A DNA stretch of 64,000 nt from Rhodoblastus sp963828185 (GCA_963828185.1 CAWHDV010000002.1:806001-870000), one strand, 5' to 3'; positions 45,251 through 53,692 are shown, counted from the first letter of the stretch. Numbers and translations: made by a program. Notes: generated by a model not told the origin, from the letters alone.

Positions 45251-45670
45251 ATGCCATCCGCCACGCCATCCGTGCAGCGCGCGGGGCCGATCCGGGTGAC
45301 GACGTCGCCCGAAGCGGTGCGCGAGTTTCGCCGCCAGACCGGCTGGGGCGAGATTGACGGGCCGCCGCCCTTAAGTTTCCCTGTGGTATGGATGCGGCTC
45401 AAGGAAATCGGCGAGCCGATCCGCGCCGCCGCCCAGGAAGTGGGCCTGCCGGTGCACGAGGCGCAGCATTTCGAATATGCGCGCCCGCTGGAGCTCGGCT
45501 GCGACTATGACCTGATGCTGGAAATGCGGCGCGAGAGCGAGCCGGCGCGGCTCATCGCCACGGCGGAGGTGTTCGATCTCGACGGCGGCTTTGTCGCGCG
45601 GATCACCTCGACCCTGCGGCTGATCGATCCCGCCTCCATCCCCAGTCCCTCGCCGGCGCAAAAGCCATGA
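45251..45670 (+). CDS. Hot-dog fold protein (MaoC-like N-domain type)
   Basis: The product has 139 residues. SPEAVREFRRQTGWGEIDGPPPLSFPVVWMRL, AQHFEYARPLELGCDYDLMLEM and LIATAEVFDLDGGFVARITSTL fit the hot-dog fold of FAS1-type dehydratase N-terminal halves. The catalytic D/H motif of MaoC enzymes is not evident, so it may be the non-catalytic half of a heterodimer with the next gene. It lies 4 bases after the ketosynthase stop and overlaps the next gene as ATGA. Confidence 0.72.
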   Translation: MPSATPSVQRAGPIRVTTSPEAVREFRRQTGWGEIDGPPPLSFPVVWMRLKEIGEPIRAAAQEVGLPVHEAQHFEYARPLELGCDYDLMLEMRRESEPARLIATAEVFDLDGGFVARITSTLRLIDPASIPSPSPAQKP

Positions 45671-46104
45671 CTACGGATTTTCCCGCGCCGCGTCCCGGCG
45701 AGAAATTGCCGCCCCTGACCATCGGTCCCTTCCTGGCCGGCGATCTCGCCGCCTACGCCGACGCCTCGGGCGACAGCAACCCGCTGCATCTCGACCTCGC
45801 CTTCGCGCAAAATTTCGGTTTTTCCGCGCGTCCTGTGCATGGCATGCGGCTCCTCGCCGCCTTCGAGCCGATGCTGCGCGACTGGCGCCCCGACATGACG
45901 CTGATCGGATTGCGCGGCCAGTTCCTCACCCCCGTGCTGGAAGGGCAAGCGGCCAGCCTGACCGTGCGGGTCGCCAAGATCGAGGCGGCCAAGATCGAGG
46001 CGGCGGACAGCGGTCCCGTCGTTTTCCTGCGGCTGATGGCGCACACCGAAAGCGGCGCGCCGGCGCTGATGGGCGAAGCCCGCATGACGCCGCGCGCCGC
46101 GTGA
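45667..46104 (+). CDS. MaoC-family (R)-specific dehydratase-like protein
   Basis: The 145-residue protein contains ADASGDSNPLHLDLAFAQNF and FSARPVHGMRLLAAF, in which the Asp and His of the hydratase-2 motif are present; the G-M after H replaces the usual G-x-L/M context. It should hydrate or dehydrate (3R)-hydroxyacyl-thioesters. A 15-bp in-frame tandem duplication gives KIEAAKIEAA near residue 105. With ACP, ketosynthase and the preceding hot-dog half it gives two of the three steps of an elongation cycle; no ketoreductase is adjacent. Confidence 0.82.
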   Translation: MTTDFPAPRPGEKLPPLTIGPFLAGDLAAYADASGDSNPLHLDLAFAQNFGFSARPVHGMRLLAAFEPMLRDWRPDMTLIGLRGQFLTPVLEGQAASLTVRVAKIEAAKIEAADSGPVVFLRLMAHTESGAPALMGEARMTPRAA

Positions 46105-46199
46105 ACGCCTTGGCCCGCTTTGGCGAAGAGTCGCATGGACGCGACGCGACATTTTGACTAATCAGGGCGCGCGCGCGCAAAAATCAAAGGCATGAATCG

Positions 46200-47207
46200 A
46201 TGATCGACATTCTGACGCCCAAGGATCGCATCGTCACGGTTTTCGGCGGTTCCGGCTTTCTCGGCCGTCATTTCGTGCGGGCGCTCGCGCGCGACGGCTG
46301 GCGCGTCCGCGTCGCCACGCGGCGGCCCGATCTCGCCTTCCATCTCCAGCCGCTCGGCCGCGTCGGCCAGATCCATGCGGTCCAGGCGAATGTCCGCTAT
46401 CCCAATTCGCTCTCGGCCGCCTTGCATGGCGCCGAAGCGGCGGTCAATCTGGTCGGCATCCTCGCGCCTCTGGGCAAGCAGACCTTCGATTCGGTGCAGA
46501 CAGAAGGCGCGGGCGCCGTCGCGCGCGCCGCGCAGGCGGCCGGCATCGCCAATTTCCTGCATGTCTCGGCGATCGGCGCCGACGCCGAATCCGCTTCCGC
46601 CTATGCGCGAAGCAAGGCGGAAGGCGAAGCCGCGGTTCTTTCCACCCTGCCCTCGGCGAAAATCCTGCGCCCCTCGGTGGTGTTCGGGCCGGAAGACCAG
46701 TTCTTCAACCGCTTCGCCGCCATGGCGCGGATCCTGCCGGTGCTGCCGCTGATCGGCGGCGGCGCGACCCGGCTGCAGCCGGTCTATGTCGGCGATGTCG
46801 CGGAAGCCGCGTCGCGTCTTTTGCGCGGCGCGGGCGCCGTTGGCGCGACCTACGAGCTTGGCGGCCCGACGATCAAGAGCTTGCGCGAAATCTTCGAATT
46901 CGTGCTCGCGACGACGCATCGCAAGCGCATGCTGGCGTCGCTGCCCTTTGGCGTGGCGGGCGCCGTCGGCGGCGTTTCCGAAACCATGAACCGGCTGCTG
47001 CTCGGCATGATCCCGGCCGAATTCGTCATTACCCGCGACCAGGTGGAATTGCTGCGCCGCGACAACGTCGTGTCGGAAAAGGCCATCGCCGAAGGCCGCA
47101 CGCTGTCGGGCCTCGGCCTGACGCCGGAATCGGTCGAATCCGTCGTCCCGTCCTATCTCTACCGCTTCCGCAAGACCGGCCAGTTTTCCGACGAACGCGT
47201 GGTGTGA
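46200..47207 (+). CDS. Complex I NDUFA9-type NAD(P)-binding protein (atypical SDR)
   Basis: The 335-residue product has the Rossmann motif TVFGGSGFLGRHFVRALA at about 13-30 and continues FLHVSAIGADAESASAYARSKAEGEAAV, then LPLIGGGATRLQPVYVGDVAEA. The active-site tyrosine of classical SDRs is only partly conserved, as in the NDUFA9-like group. The mitochondrial relative is an accessory subunit of complex I, while bacterial members may bind quinone or NADPH. The ATG follows AAAGGC. It overlaps nothing, and a palindromic repeat begins right after its stop. Confidence 0.88.
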   Translation: MIDILTPKDRIVTVFGGSGFLGRHFVRALARDGWRVRVATRRPDLAFHLQPLGRVGQIHAVQANVRYPNSLSAALHGAEAAVNLVGILAPLGKQTFDSVQTEGAGAVARAAQAAGIANFLHVSAIGADAESASAYARSKAEGEAAVLSTLPSAKILRPSVVFGPEDQFFNRFAAMARILPVLPLIGGGATRLQPVYVGDVAEAASRLLRGAGAVGATYELGGPTIKSLREIFEFVLATTHRKRMLASLPFGVAGAVGGVSETMNRLLLGMIPAEFVITRDQVELLRRDNVVSEKAIAEGRTLSGLGLTPESVESVVPSYLYRFRKTGQFSDERVV

Positions 47208-47213
47208 GGATTT

Positions 47214-47262
47214 CCTTCTCCCCCTTGCGGGAGAAGGTGCCCCGAAGGGGGCGGATGAGGGG
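47214..47262. repeat. Palindromic extragenic repeat (left copy)
   Basis: CCTTCTCCC and GGGAGAAGG form one stem, then GCCCC and GGGGGC another, followed by GGATGAGGGG. This is a familiar alphaproteobacterial intergenic palindrome type. A related copy in inverted orientation lies at 48952-49008, so the two flank the HEPN/GIY-YIG islet. Confidence 0.8.
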
Positions 47263-47299
47263 TCGCCATCGGCGCAGCGACGATCGGGAGGCTGATGCC

Positions 47300-47965
47300 G
47301 TGACACTTGCGCCGCGCTCAGTCACGAGCAGAGACGTGAAGAAATTCATCGATCACTGCGTAATTCTGCGCGCCTTCTGGAGTCACTATCAGACGCTGTT
47401 CGACGGGTCGGACCTGAAACGCGAACTGCTACAAAAGACGGCCGACAAGTTTTTCCGCGACTTGAATTTGATGCTAATCGAACATCTGATCCTACAGATA
47501 TGCAAGCTCACCGACCCAGAAAGCACTTCGGGAAAGCGGAATCTGACCGTTCAGTTCCTCATTAAAAACGCTGACTTCTCCGCTTCGCCCCGCGAACTCG
47601 CCGAGCTGACGAAGATCGCGGCCCGGATGGATGCATTCAGCAAGCGAATCCGGCCCGCTCGGAACAAATTTATCAGCCATCTCGACCTCGACGCAGCTCT
47701 GGGGCGCAAGGCCCTCGGCGGGGCTTCGATCGCTGCATGGCGCAGGTTCTGGTTCGACCTGCAGGACTTCGTAGCCATCATGAATAAGCGATACGTCGAT
47801 GCACGCGCGCCGTTTTATTTGAACGGCATCGGTATGGTATCGGATGCCGACCAGCTCGTGAAGGCGCTCAAAGAAAGCACTTATTTGTGGGACTTGCTCG
47901 AAGATAAAACGCTCACGCGCAAGGTCGCGGACGTTGCCTTTAAGTCGAAATACCACGAGGCGTAA
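47300..47965 (+). CDS. HEPN-domain protein, AbiU2-like
   Basis: From the GTG at 47300 (GGGAGG upstream) the product has 221 residues and is all-helical in prediction. VKKFIDHCVILRAFWSHYQTLF, NLMLIEHLILQICKLTDPE and RIRPARNKFISHLDLDAA are present. The last contains the HEPN ribonuclease motif R-x5-H (R121, H127) followed by LD, as in the AbiU2 family of phage-abortive-infection proteins. HEPN proteins often cleave RNA or act as toxins. It faces a GIY-YIG gene across 61 bases within two inverted palindromic repeats. Lower GC than its neighbours suggests acquisition. Confidence 0.7.
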   Translation: MTLAPRSVTSRDVKKFIDHCVILRAFWSHYQTLFDGSDLKRELLQKTADKFFRDLNLMLIEHLILQICKLTDPESTSGKRNLTVQFLIKNADFSASPRELAELTKIAARMDAFSKRIRPARNKFISHLDLDAALGRKALGGASIAAWRRFWFDLQDFVAIMNKRYVDARAPFYLNGIGMVSDADQLVKALKESTYLWDLLEDKTLTRKVADVAFKSKYHEA

Positions 47966-48026
47966 ACGGGTGGCCACGGAGCTGGGGATAACCGCTGCTT
48001 GAAAAAAGTAGACCATTTGCAAGCCC

Positions 48027-48734
48027 CTATCCTGCCGGTTTCGGCATCTTTGCTCGGTCCCGCTGCCCTCTTTGGTATGCAGCCCAGTCGTTGCCGGAGG
48101 TTTCATTATATCCAGAGCGATCTGCGTTATATAAGCCGATGTAGTATGCCTCACGCTCGTTTAGTTTCGATGGATCTACTTCCTTTTCCAAGACGGCCCA
48201 CGTTGGGTATTTTTCACTATTTTTGAACGGGCCTGAGTTAACCAAACGATGCTGCGCCCACCGCAACTCGGGAGCGCCTACAGTTTGGCCAATATATACT
48301 CGCCCTTGGTCACAAGTGCCGATGTAGATACACGCGAGTGGTCGGCTCTTTGACTTTGCAGATTCTTCAGGAAAAAGCCGCTGCAGCTCGTATTGCAGAA
48401 TCCGCTCGAGCGCCTCGCCGCCAGTCGATAACTTGACTTTTCCGTAAAGCGTCTCAGGAGCAACCACGTTATATTTTTCGCTCACATCAAGGGCGATCGC
48501 TTTGTACTCTTCGTATTTCTCGCTTTGCCCTTTCGCTTCGTAAAGCGACGCGATCGCAAAGGCGCGCCGCCACGCGTGCCGATACAACAATGCTTGCGTG
48601 TGTGACGATTTCGATTTTGGAACTAACGGCTTTGTCTCTTCGAGGAAATCCTCCACGCGCTTGGCAAGCGCCGCGCTATCAGCTTTTGCTTTCGCCCGCT
48701 TCTCTTGCCACCGTTGCAATATATCACCAAACAC
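48027..48734 (-). CDS. GIY-YIG nuclease-domain protein
   Basis: From the GTG at 48734, which has GGAGA six bases upstream, the protein has 235 residues. An N-terminal helical, lysine-rich part (QEKRAKAKADSAALAKRVED, AWRRAFAIASLYEAKGQ) precedes a C-terminal GIY-YIG-like module: CIYIGTCDQGRVYIGQTV, RWAQHRLVN and LNEREAYYIGLYNADRSGYN, the last with a candidate metal-binding glutamate. Longer in-frame starts run through a terminator hairpin and were rejected. The domain cuts DNA in homing, repair and defence enzymes. It converges on the HEPN gene in a lower-GC patch. Confidence 0.72.
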   Translation of the reverse strand: MFGDILQRWQEKRAKAKADSAALAKRVEDFLEETKPLVPKSKSSHTQALLYRHAWRRAFAIASLYEAKGQSEKYEEYKAIALDVSEKYNVVAPETLYGKVKLSTGGEALERILQYELQRLFPEESAKSKSRPLACIYIGTCDQGRVYIGQTVGAPELRWAQHRLVNSGPFKNSEKYPTWAVLEKEVDPSKLNEREAYYIGLYNADRSGYNETSGNDWAAYQRGQRDRAKMPKPAG

Positions 48735-48877
48735 CGTCGATCTCCGGAGACGCGCCGCCGCTGCGCAAATGATACCGCATTCCGAAGTAAAAGCCCCTAG
48801 CGTGCGTCCGCAAATCATTTCAAAATTCGCAGCGAAATATCGCGTTGCGATCAGATTAGTTTTAAAAGCATCGAAGT

Positions 48878-48901
48878 AAAAAACCCGCCACGAAGGGCGG
48901 G
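48878..48901 (-). terminator. Rho-independent terminator after the CysZ-like gene
   Basis: CCCGCC (48884-48889) and GGCGGG (48896-48901) pair around a 6-base loop. On the minus strand the stem runs into T6 (48883-48878). It should end transcripts coming from the CysZ-like gene, and it shows that the GIY-YIG gene must start downstream of it. Confidence 0.85.
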
Positions 48902-48951
48902 AAGCAGTGGACATGGAAGCGAGTTCCCAATCAAGCGCAGCAGTCGCGTCG

Positions 48952-49008
48952 CCCCCTCATCCGGCGCGTCGCGCCACCTTCTCCCGCAAGTCCCGCAAGG
49001 GGAGAAGG
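48952..49008. repeat. Palindromic extragenic repeat (right copy, inverted)
   Basis: CCCCTCATCC, then CCTTCTCC and GGAGAAGG as stem arms with CGCAAGTCCCGCAAGG between. Read on the minus strand it matches the 47214-47262 copy in element order (stem, then GGATGAGGGG). The pair brackets the HEPN/GIY-YIG genes. Confidence 0.75.
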
Positions 49009-49018
49009 GATCACGCCC

Positions 49019-49693
49019 TTAACTCGCGCCGCCCGCCGGCGGCGCCAGCCTTTTGTGCAGGCGCGCCATCAAGGCGACGCCGAACAGCGGCGTCAGCAGG
49101 TTCAACACCGGCGTAGCGACAAAAAGCGCGATGATCAGCCCCGCCGCGAACAAGGTCAGGCGATGGCGGCGGCGCAGGGCGCGCACCTCGGCCGGCGGCC
49201 GGAAACGCGAGGCCGCAAGCTCGAAATATTCGCGGCTGAACAGATAGGCGTTGGCGAGGACGAACACGAGAGCGTTGACGCCGGGCAGCAGCCACAGGCC
49301 GAACGCCACAAAATTCACCGCCAGCGCCACCGCCGAGAATTTCATCGCCAGCCATAGCGAATCCATGAACGGCGCCGGCGAGCCGCGCGGCCCGGCGGGA
49401 TAGATGTCGGCTTCGACATGGTCCGCCAGCTCGTCGAGGAAAAAGCCGGCGACCAGCATCGACACCGGGGCGATCAGGAAGATCAGGCCGACAAACAGGC
49501 CGAGCGCCGCGGTGATTTCGACCAGCGCCTTCAGCCAGCCGGCTCCTCCCGCGACGACGATGGAGGCCGCGCGCTCAAGCGCGGCCCACAGCACCGCCAG
49601 GATCGCCAGGGTCAGCGCCAGCGACTTGTAAAGCACGGTGCGGAAAGGCGGCGAAAGGATTTCGCGGATGCTGGCGAGCGCGTCGTCGATCAT
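49019..49693 (-). CDS. EI24/CysZ-like membrane protein
   Basis: The 224-residue protein begins MIDDALASIREILSPPFRTVL and has about four long hydrophobic segments, including LFVGLIFLIAPVSMLVAGFFLDELADHVE and AVALAVNFVAFGLWLLPGVNALVFVLANAYLFSREYFE. These match the EI24 domain of CysZ-type proteins, which act as sulfate channels in some bacteria. Alphaproteobacterial members lack functional proof, so I leave the symbol blank. GGAGGCAAG precedes the ATG. A terminator and palindromic repeat follow. Confidence 0.82.
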   Translation of the reverse strand: MIDDALASIREILSPPFRTVLYKSLALTLAILAVLWAALERAASIVVAGGAGWLKALVEITAALGLFVGLIFLIAPVSMLVAGFFLDELADHVEADIYPAGPRGSPAPFMDSLWLAMKFSAVALAVNFVAFGLWLLPGVNALVFVLANAYLFSREYFELAASRFRPPAEVRALRRRHRLTLFAAGLIIALFVATPVLNLLTPLFGVALMARLHKRLAPPAGGAS

Positions 49694-49733
49694 CTTGCCT
49701 CCGGCCTCCGTTCGAAGGCAAAAGCCAACGCCT

Positions 49734-50201
49734 TTACGCGGCGTCCGAGGACAGCGAAGCCTGGGTCAGCAGCGAATAAAGCGCCGGCGCCTCGCGCGTC
49801 GAGCGGATTTTCGCGACGGTGGCCGGATTGCGCAACAGGCGAGCGATGATGGCCAGCGCCTTCAAATGGTCGGCGCCCGCCGATTCCGGCGCGATCAGGG
49901 CGAACACCAGATCGACCGGCTGGCCGTCGAGCGCTTCGAAATCGATTCCGCGCTCCAGCCGCGCGAAAATGCCGAAAATGCGTGGCGCGGTGAGCAGCTT
50001 GCCATGCGGGATGGCGATCCCCTCGCCGAGCCCGGTCGAATTGAGCTTTTCGCGCTGCATCCAGGCGTCGAAGATTTCGCGGGACGCGAGCCCGGAGATT
50101 TCGGCGGCCTTTTCGCTCAATTCCTGCAGGGCCTGCTTTTTGCCGTTCACCCGCAGGGCAGGCAGCACAGCTTCGGGAACAATAAGGTTTTCAAGCGACA
50201 T
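49734..50201 (-). CDS. ptsN: Nitrogen-regulatory PTS EIIA protein PtsN
   Basis: The 155-residue product contains GEGIAIPHGKLLTAPRIFGIF with the phosphorylated His66, followed by VDLVFALIAPESAGADHLKALAI. It accepts phosphate from NPr in the nitrogen-related phosphotransferase chain and affects potassium and nitrogen control. It sits downstream of hpf and rpoN in the usual order (rpoN-hpf-ptsN), separated from hpf by about 150 bases. Confidence 0.96.
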   Translation of the reverse strand: MSLENLIVPEAVLPALRVNGKKQALQELSEKAAEISGLASREIFDAWMQREKLNSTGLGEGIAIPHGKLLTAPRIFGIFARLERGIDFEALDGQPVDLVFALIAPESAGADHLKALAIIARLLRNPATVAKIRSTREAPALYSLLTQASLSSDAA

Positions 50202-50350
50202 GAGGGTCGATTTCCGTCATGGCGCAGCCTGCCGCGCCCGCAATCGCATAACGCGCGCCGATGGCCACGGCGCCAAAAAAACTCGGGCGCCGGCGCCCGC
50301 TCGTGCGACCGAGCGCGCCAGCGCCATGCCGGGTAAAAGGGGAGTCCCGC

Positions 50351-50947
50351 TCACGCGGAGCCTTTTTCGCCGCCGGTCGGGTCGATCCAGCCGATATTGC
50401 CGTCGAGCCGACGATAGATCACATTGACCCGCCCCGTGGAGGCATGGCGGAAAGTCAGCACCGGAGCGCCGGTCAGGTCGAGCTCCAGCACGGCGGCGGA
50501 GACCGAAAACTGCTGCAGCAGCTTGTCGGATTCGGCGATGACCGCCGGCTTGAATTCATGTTCCGACGGCGCCTCCTCGACCTCGTCGAGCGCGCCGAGC
50601 ACGGTGTAGCGGATCGGCTCGCCGGCGACCGCGCCATTGTCGCGCTGCGCCGCGCTGCGATCCTTGAGCTTGCGCTTGTAACGGCGCAAGCGGCTTTCGA
50701 TGCGCGCCGCCGTCTGGTCGAAGCTGGCGTAGACTTCCTGCGCGCGGCCTTCCGCTTGCAGGGTGACGCCGGAGGCGAGATGCAGCGTGCAGTCGGTGCG
50801 ATAGCCGGAGCCTTCCGGCTCGATCGTGACGTGACCGGCGACGGAACCGTCGAAATATTTGCCGGTCGCCGCATTCAGGCGGTCGGACACATGGGTGCGC
50901 AGAGCCTCGCCGATATTGATGTTCTTGCCAGAGATACGCAGGGCCAT
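50351..50947 (-). CDS. hpf: Ribosome hibernation-promoting factor, long form
   Basis: The 198-residue protein starts MALRISGKNINIGEALRTHV and has an N-terminal sigma-54-modulation/S30AE domain (about 1-105, with YASFDQTAARIESRLRRYKRKLKD) and a C-terminal dimerisation domain (about 135-198) ending FRHASTGRVNVIYRRLDGNIG. Long HPF dimerises 70S ribosomes into 100S particles in stationary phase. A long upstream in-frame extension was rejected because the domain starts at 50947. The gene lies between rpoN and ptsN. Confidence 0.95.
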   Translation of the reverse strand: MALRISGKNINIGEALRTHVSDRLNAATGKYFDGSVAGHVTIEPEGSGYRTDCTLHLASGVTLQAEGRAQEVYASFDQTAARIESRLRRYKRKLKDRSAAQRDNGAVAGEPIRYTVLGALDEVEEAPSEHEFKPAVIAESDKLLQQFSVSAAVLELDLTGAPVLTFRHASTGRVNVIYRRLDGNIGWIDPTGGEKGSA

Positions 50948-51119
50948 TGATGTGTTCCAATTGTTGCAAGACGCCGCGGGCGCGGGTTCCCGCCCAATTG
51001 CCGCCAGGTCCTCGACGCCGGCAACCGTGCAGTCGAGGCCGGAGCCGGGAGGCCGGACCCGGACGTCTGTCCAACGGTTAGAAGCCTCCGGCGCCGAAGT
51101 CAATGGCGCCCGGCCGCCC

Positions 51120-52694
51120 TCACGCCAGCCGCGCCGCGAGGCTCGGCCTGTCCGATTGTTTCTCGCGCCGTCTTTCGACGGAAGACGGGATTTTCAGGCT
51201 TTCGCGGTATTTCGCCACCGTGCGCCGGGCGATGTCGATTTTTTGCGCCTTGAGCTTTTCGACAATCGCGTCGTCGGAAAGCACGGCGCCGGGCGCCTCG
51301 GCGTCGATCATCTGCTTGATTTTAAAGCGGACAGCCTCCGCGGAATGGGCGTCGCCGCCGCCATGCGCGGCAATCGAGGCGGTGAAGAAATATTTCAGCT
51401 CGAACAGGCCGCGCGGGGTCGCCATGTATTTGTTGGAGGTCACCCGCGAAACCGTCGATTCGTGCAGCCCCACGGCGTCAGCTATGTTCTTCAGGTTCAG
51501 CGGCCGCAAATGCTCGACCCCCTCGGCGAGAAAGGCGTCCTGGCGGCGCACGATTTCGGTGGAAACCTTCAGAATCGTGCGGGCGCGCTGCTCCAGGCTC
51601 TTGGTCAGCCAATTGGCGGTCTGCAGGCATTGCGACAAAAACGTCTTGTCCTCGTCGGCGACGCCCTTGCGCGAGACCGTGGCGGCGTAGGTCTGGTTGA
51701 CCAGCACGCGCGGCAGCGCCCCCGAATTCAGTTCGATCAGCCAGGAGCCGTCGCGCGCCGCGCGAACGATCACATCCGGCGCCACCGGCTGCACGATCGA
51801 GCCGCCAAAGGCGCGTCCGGGCTTCGGGTCGAGCCGCCGGATCTCGGCGAACATGTCGGTCAGGTCCTCGTCGTCGACGCCGCAGATTTTTCTCAAGGCG
51901 GCAAAGTCGCGCCTGGCGACCAGCGGCAGGTTGGCGACCATCGCTTGCATCGCCGGGTCGAAGCGATCGAGTTCGCGCAATTGCAACGCCAGGCATTCGG
52001 CCAGATCGCGCGCGCCGATGCCGGTCGGCTCGAAGGTCTGCACCAGTTCGATGACCTTTTCCACCCGCTGCGGCGTCGCGCCGAGCCGCTCCGCCAGATC
52101 CTCGGCGCTTTCGCGCAGATAGCCGGCTTCGTCGATGGAATCGATGATCGCCGCGCCGATCATGCGGGTGAGCGGGTCGCCTGTGGCAACCGCCAGCTGA
52201 GCGCCGAGATGGTCGGCGAGCGTCCCCCGTTCGGCGATATAGTCTTCGATATTGGCGGGTTCGCCGGAAGACTCGCCGCCGCCCGCCCCGGACCAGGCGG
52301 TGTCCGACAGGCCGAGCGTCTCCAGCTTGTCCTGCTCGGCGGCGGGACTGAGTTCGCGCTCGCCGTCAAAGGCGTTTTCAACTTCCGTGCCCAGACTTTC
52401 GGCGAGCCCTTGTGGCGAGACGGCGAGATCGGACGAACTCCAGTCGCCCTCGCCCGGCTCGCTTGACGGCGCCGCCGAAGCCTCGTTCGACTTGGCCAGG
52501 GCGTCGATGCCGGTCGCCTTGGGGTCGGGACCTTCCTCGACCCGATCGAGAAGCGGATTGCGCTCCAGCTCCTCCTCGACGAAGGCGGCCAGCTCGGCGC
52601 CGGAATATTGCAGCAGCTTGATCGCCTGCAGGAGTTGCGGCGTCATCACCAGGGACTGGCCCTGCCGAAGCAGCATTTTGGCGGACAATGCCAT
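51120..52694 (-). CDS. rpoN: RNA polymerase sigma-54 factor RpoN
   Basis: The 524-residue factor has the glutamine-rich activator-interaction region I (LLRQGQSLVMTPQLLQAIKL), an acidic region II, the core-binding domain with NIEDYIAERGTL and FEPTGIGARDLAECLALQL, a HTH (LHESTVSRVTSNKYMATPRG) and the C-terminal RpoN box-type sequence ARRTVAKYRESL. It directs transcription from -24/-12 promoters for nitrogen and other functions. It is the first of rpoN-hpf-ptsN on this strand; lptB lies upstream on the same strand. Confidence 0.97.
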   Translation of the reverse strand: MALSAKMLLRQGQSLVMTPQLLQAIKLLQYSGAELAAFVEEELERNPLLDRVEEGPDPKATGIDALAKSNEASAAPSSEPGEGDWSSSDLAVSPQGLAESLGTEVENAFDGERELSPAAEQDKLETLGLSDTAWSGAGGGESSGEPANIEDYIAERGTLADHLGAQLAVATGDPLTRMIGAAIIDSIDEAGYLRESAEDLAERLGATPQRVEKVIELVQTFEPTGIGARDLAECLALQLRELDRFDPAMQAMVANLPLVARRDFAALRKICGVDDEDLTDMFAEIRRLDPKPGRAFGGSIVQPVAPDVIVRAARDGSWLIELNSGALPRVLVNQTYAATVSRKGVADEDKTFLSQCLQTANWLTKSLEQRARTILKVSTEIVRRQDAFLAEGVEHLRPLNLKNIADAVGLHESTVSRVTSNKYMATPRGLFELKYFFTASIAAHGGGDAHSAEAVRFKIKQMIDAEAPGAVLSDDAIVEKLKAQKIDIARRTVAKYRESLKIPSSVERRREKQSDRPSLAARLA

Positions 52695-52843
52695 TTACGA
52701 CCCACAAACCGACCTGCCGCCCATTCGGCGGCCTGTTTCTTGCATACACCATTTTGTCGTTGACGGCCATAAAAAATCCCCGCCGTCACGCAGGTTTGGC
52801 GACGACAGGGTTAACGGCGCGCAGGCGTCCCGGACGACGACTC

Positions 52844-52915
52844 CCTGCATCCTGAAGTCGTCCTGCATCCTGAAGTCGTCCTACATCCTGAAGTCTTCCT
52901 ACATCCTGAAGTCTT
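52844..52915. repeat. 18-bp tandem repeat at the lptB 3' end
   Basis: Four units of CCTGCATCCTGAAGTCGT lie at 52844, 52862, 52880 and 52898, the last two with CCTACATCCTGAAGTCTT. The outermost carries the last codons of lptB (DFRM and TAG). The next copy repeats an in-frame TAG; the remaining two read CAG. The array looks like a duplication of the gene end. Confidence 0.92.
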
Positions 52916-53615
52916 GGCCAAGATAAAAGCGGCGCACGTCCGGGTTGGCGACGATCGCGTCCGGAGCGCCCTCGGTCAGCACGTGGCCGGAATGGATGAT
53001 GTAGGCGCGGTCGATCAGCCCGAGCGTCTCGCGGACGTTATGGTCGGTGATCAGCACGCCGATGCCACGGCCCTTGAGATGCTGGACGAGGTTCTGAATG
53101 TCGCCGACCGCGATCGGGTCGATGCCGGCGAAAGGCTCGTCGAGCAACATGAAGGAAGGGTTGCTGGCCAGCGCGCGGGCGATCTCGCAGCGCCGCCTCT
53201 CGCCGCCGGACAGGGCGATGGAGGGCGACTTGCGCAGACGCTTGATGTCGAATTCGTCGAGCAGCGATTCGAGATGCTCGGCGCGGCGGTCGCGATCCGG
53301 CTCGGCGATCTCGAGAACGGCGCGAATATTCTCCTCGACGCTCAAGCCGCGAAAGATCGAGGCCTCCTGCGGCAGGTAGCCGATGCCGAGTCGCGCGCGG
53401 CGATACATGGGCAGGCCGGTCACGTCGTGCCCGTCGAGTTCGATCATGCCCTTGTCGGGCTTGACCAGGCCGGTGATCATGTAGAAGACCGTGGTCTTGC
53501 CGGCGCCATTGGGTCCGAGCAGGCCGACGGCCTCGCCGCGCCGCACATTGAGGCTTACGTCCTCCACCACCCGGCGGGCCTTGTATGATTTTCCCAGATG
53601 GTGAACGTTGAGCAT
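52899..53615 (-). CDS. lptB: LPS export ABC transporter ATP-binding protein LptB
   Basis: The 238-residue ATPase begins MLNVHHLGKSYKARRVVED. It has Walker A LLGPNGAGKTTVFYMI, Q-loop LPQEASIFRGLSVEEN, signature LSGGERRRCEIARAL and Walker B FMLLDEPFAGIDPIAV. It powers extraction of lipopolysaccharide from the inner membrane with LptFG and LptC. It ends FYLGQDFRM inside the 18-bp tandem array. It lies after lptA and lptC and before rpoN, the conserved alphaproteobacterial order. Confidence 0.97.
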   Translation of the reverse strand: MLNVHHLGKSYKARRVVEDVSLNVRRGEAVGLLGPNGAGKTTVFYMITGLVKPDKGMIELDGHDVTGLPMYRRARLGIGYLPQEASIFRGLSVEENIRAVLEIAEPDRDRRAEHLESLLDEFDIKRLRKSPSIALSGGERRRCEIARALASNPSFMLLDEPFAGIDPIAVGDIQNLVQHLKGRGIGVLITDHNVRETLGLIDRAYIIHSGHVLTEGAPDAIVANPDVRRFYLGQDFRM

Positions 53616-53692
53616 GCCGTCGCCGATCGATCCCTTGTTCGTGCCGGCCGCGACAGGTCGCGGCCGATGAATTTTTCGCGCTGGTCCGGCGG

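Noticed and set aside
52844..52915. Possible CRISPR-like array
   Set aside because: The 18-bp units have no spacers and encode the lptB terminus.
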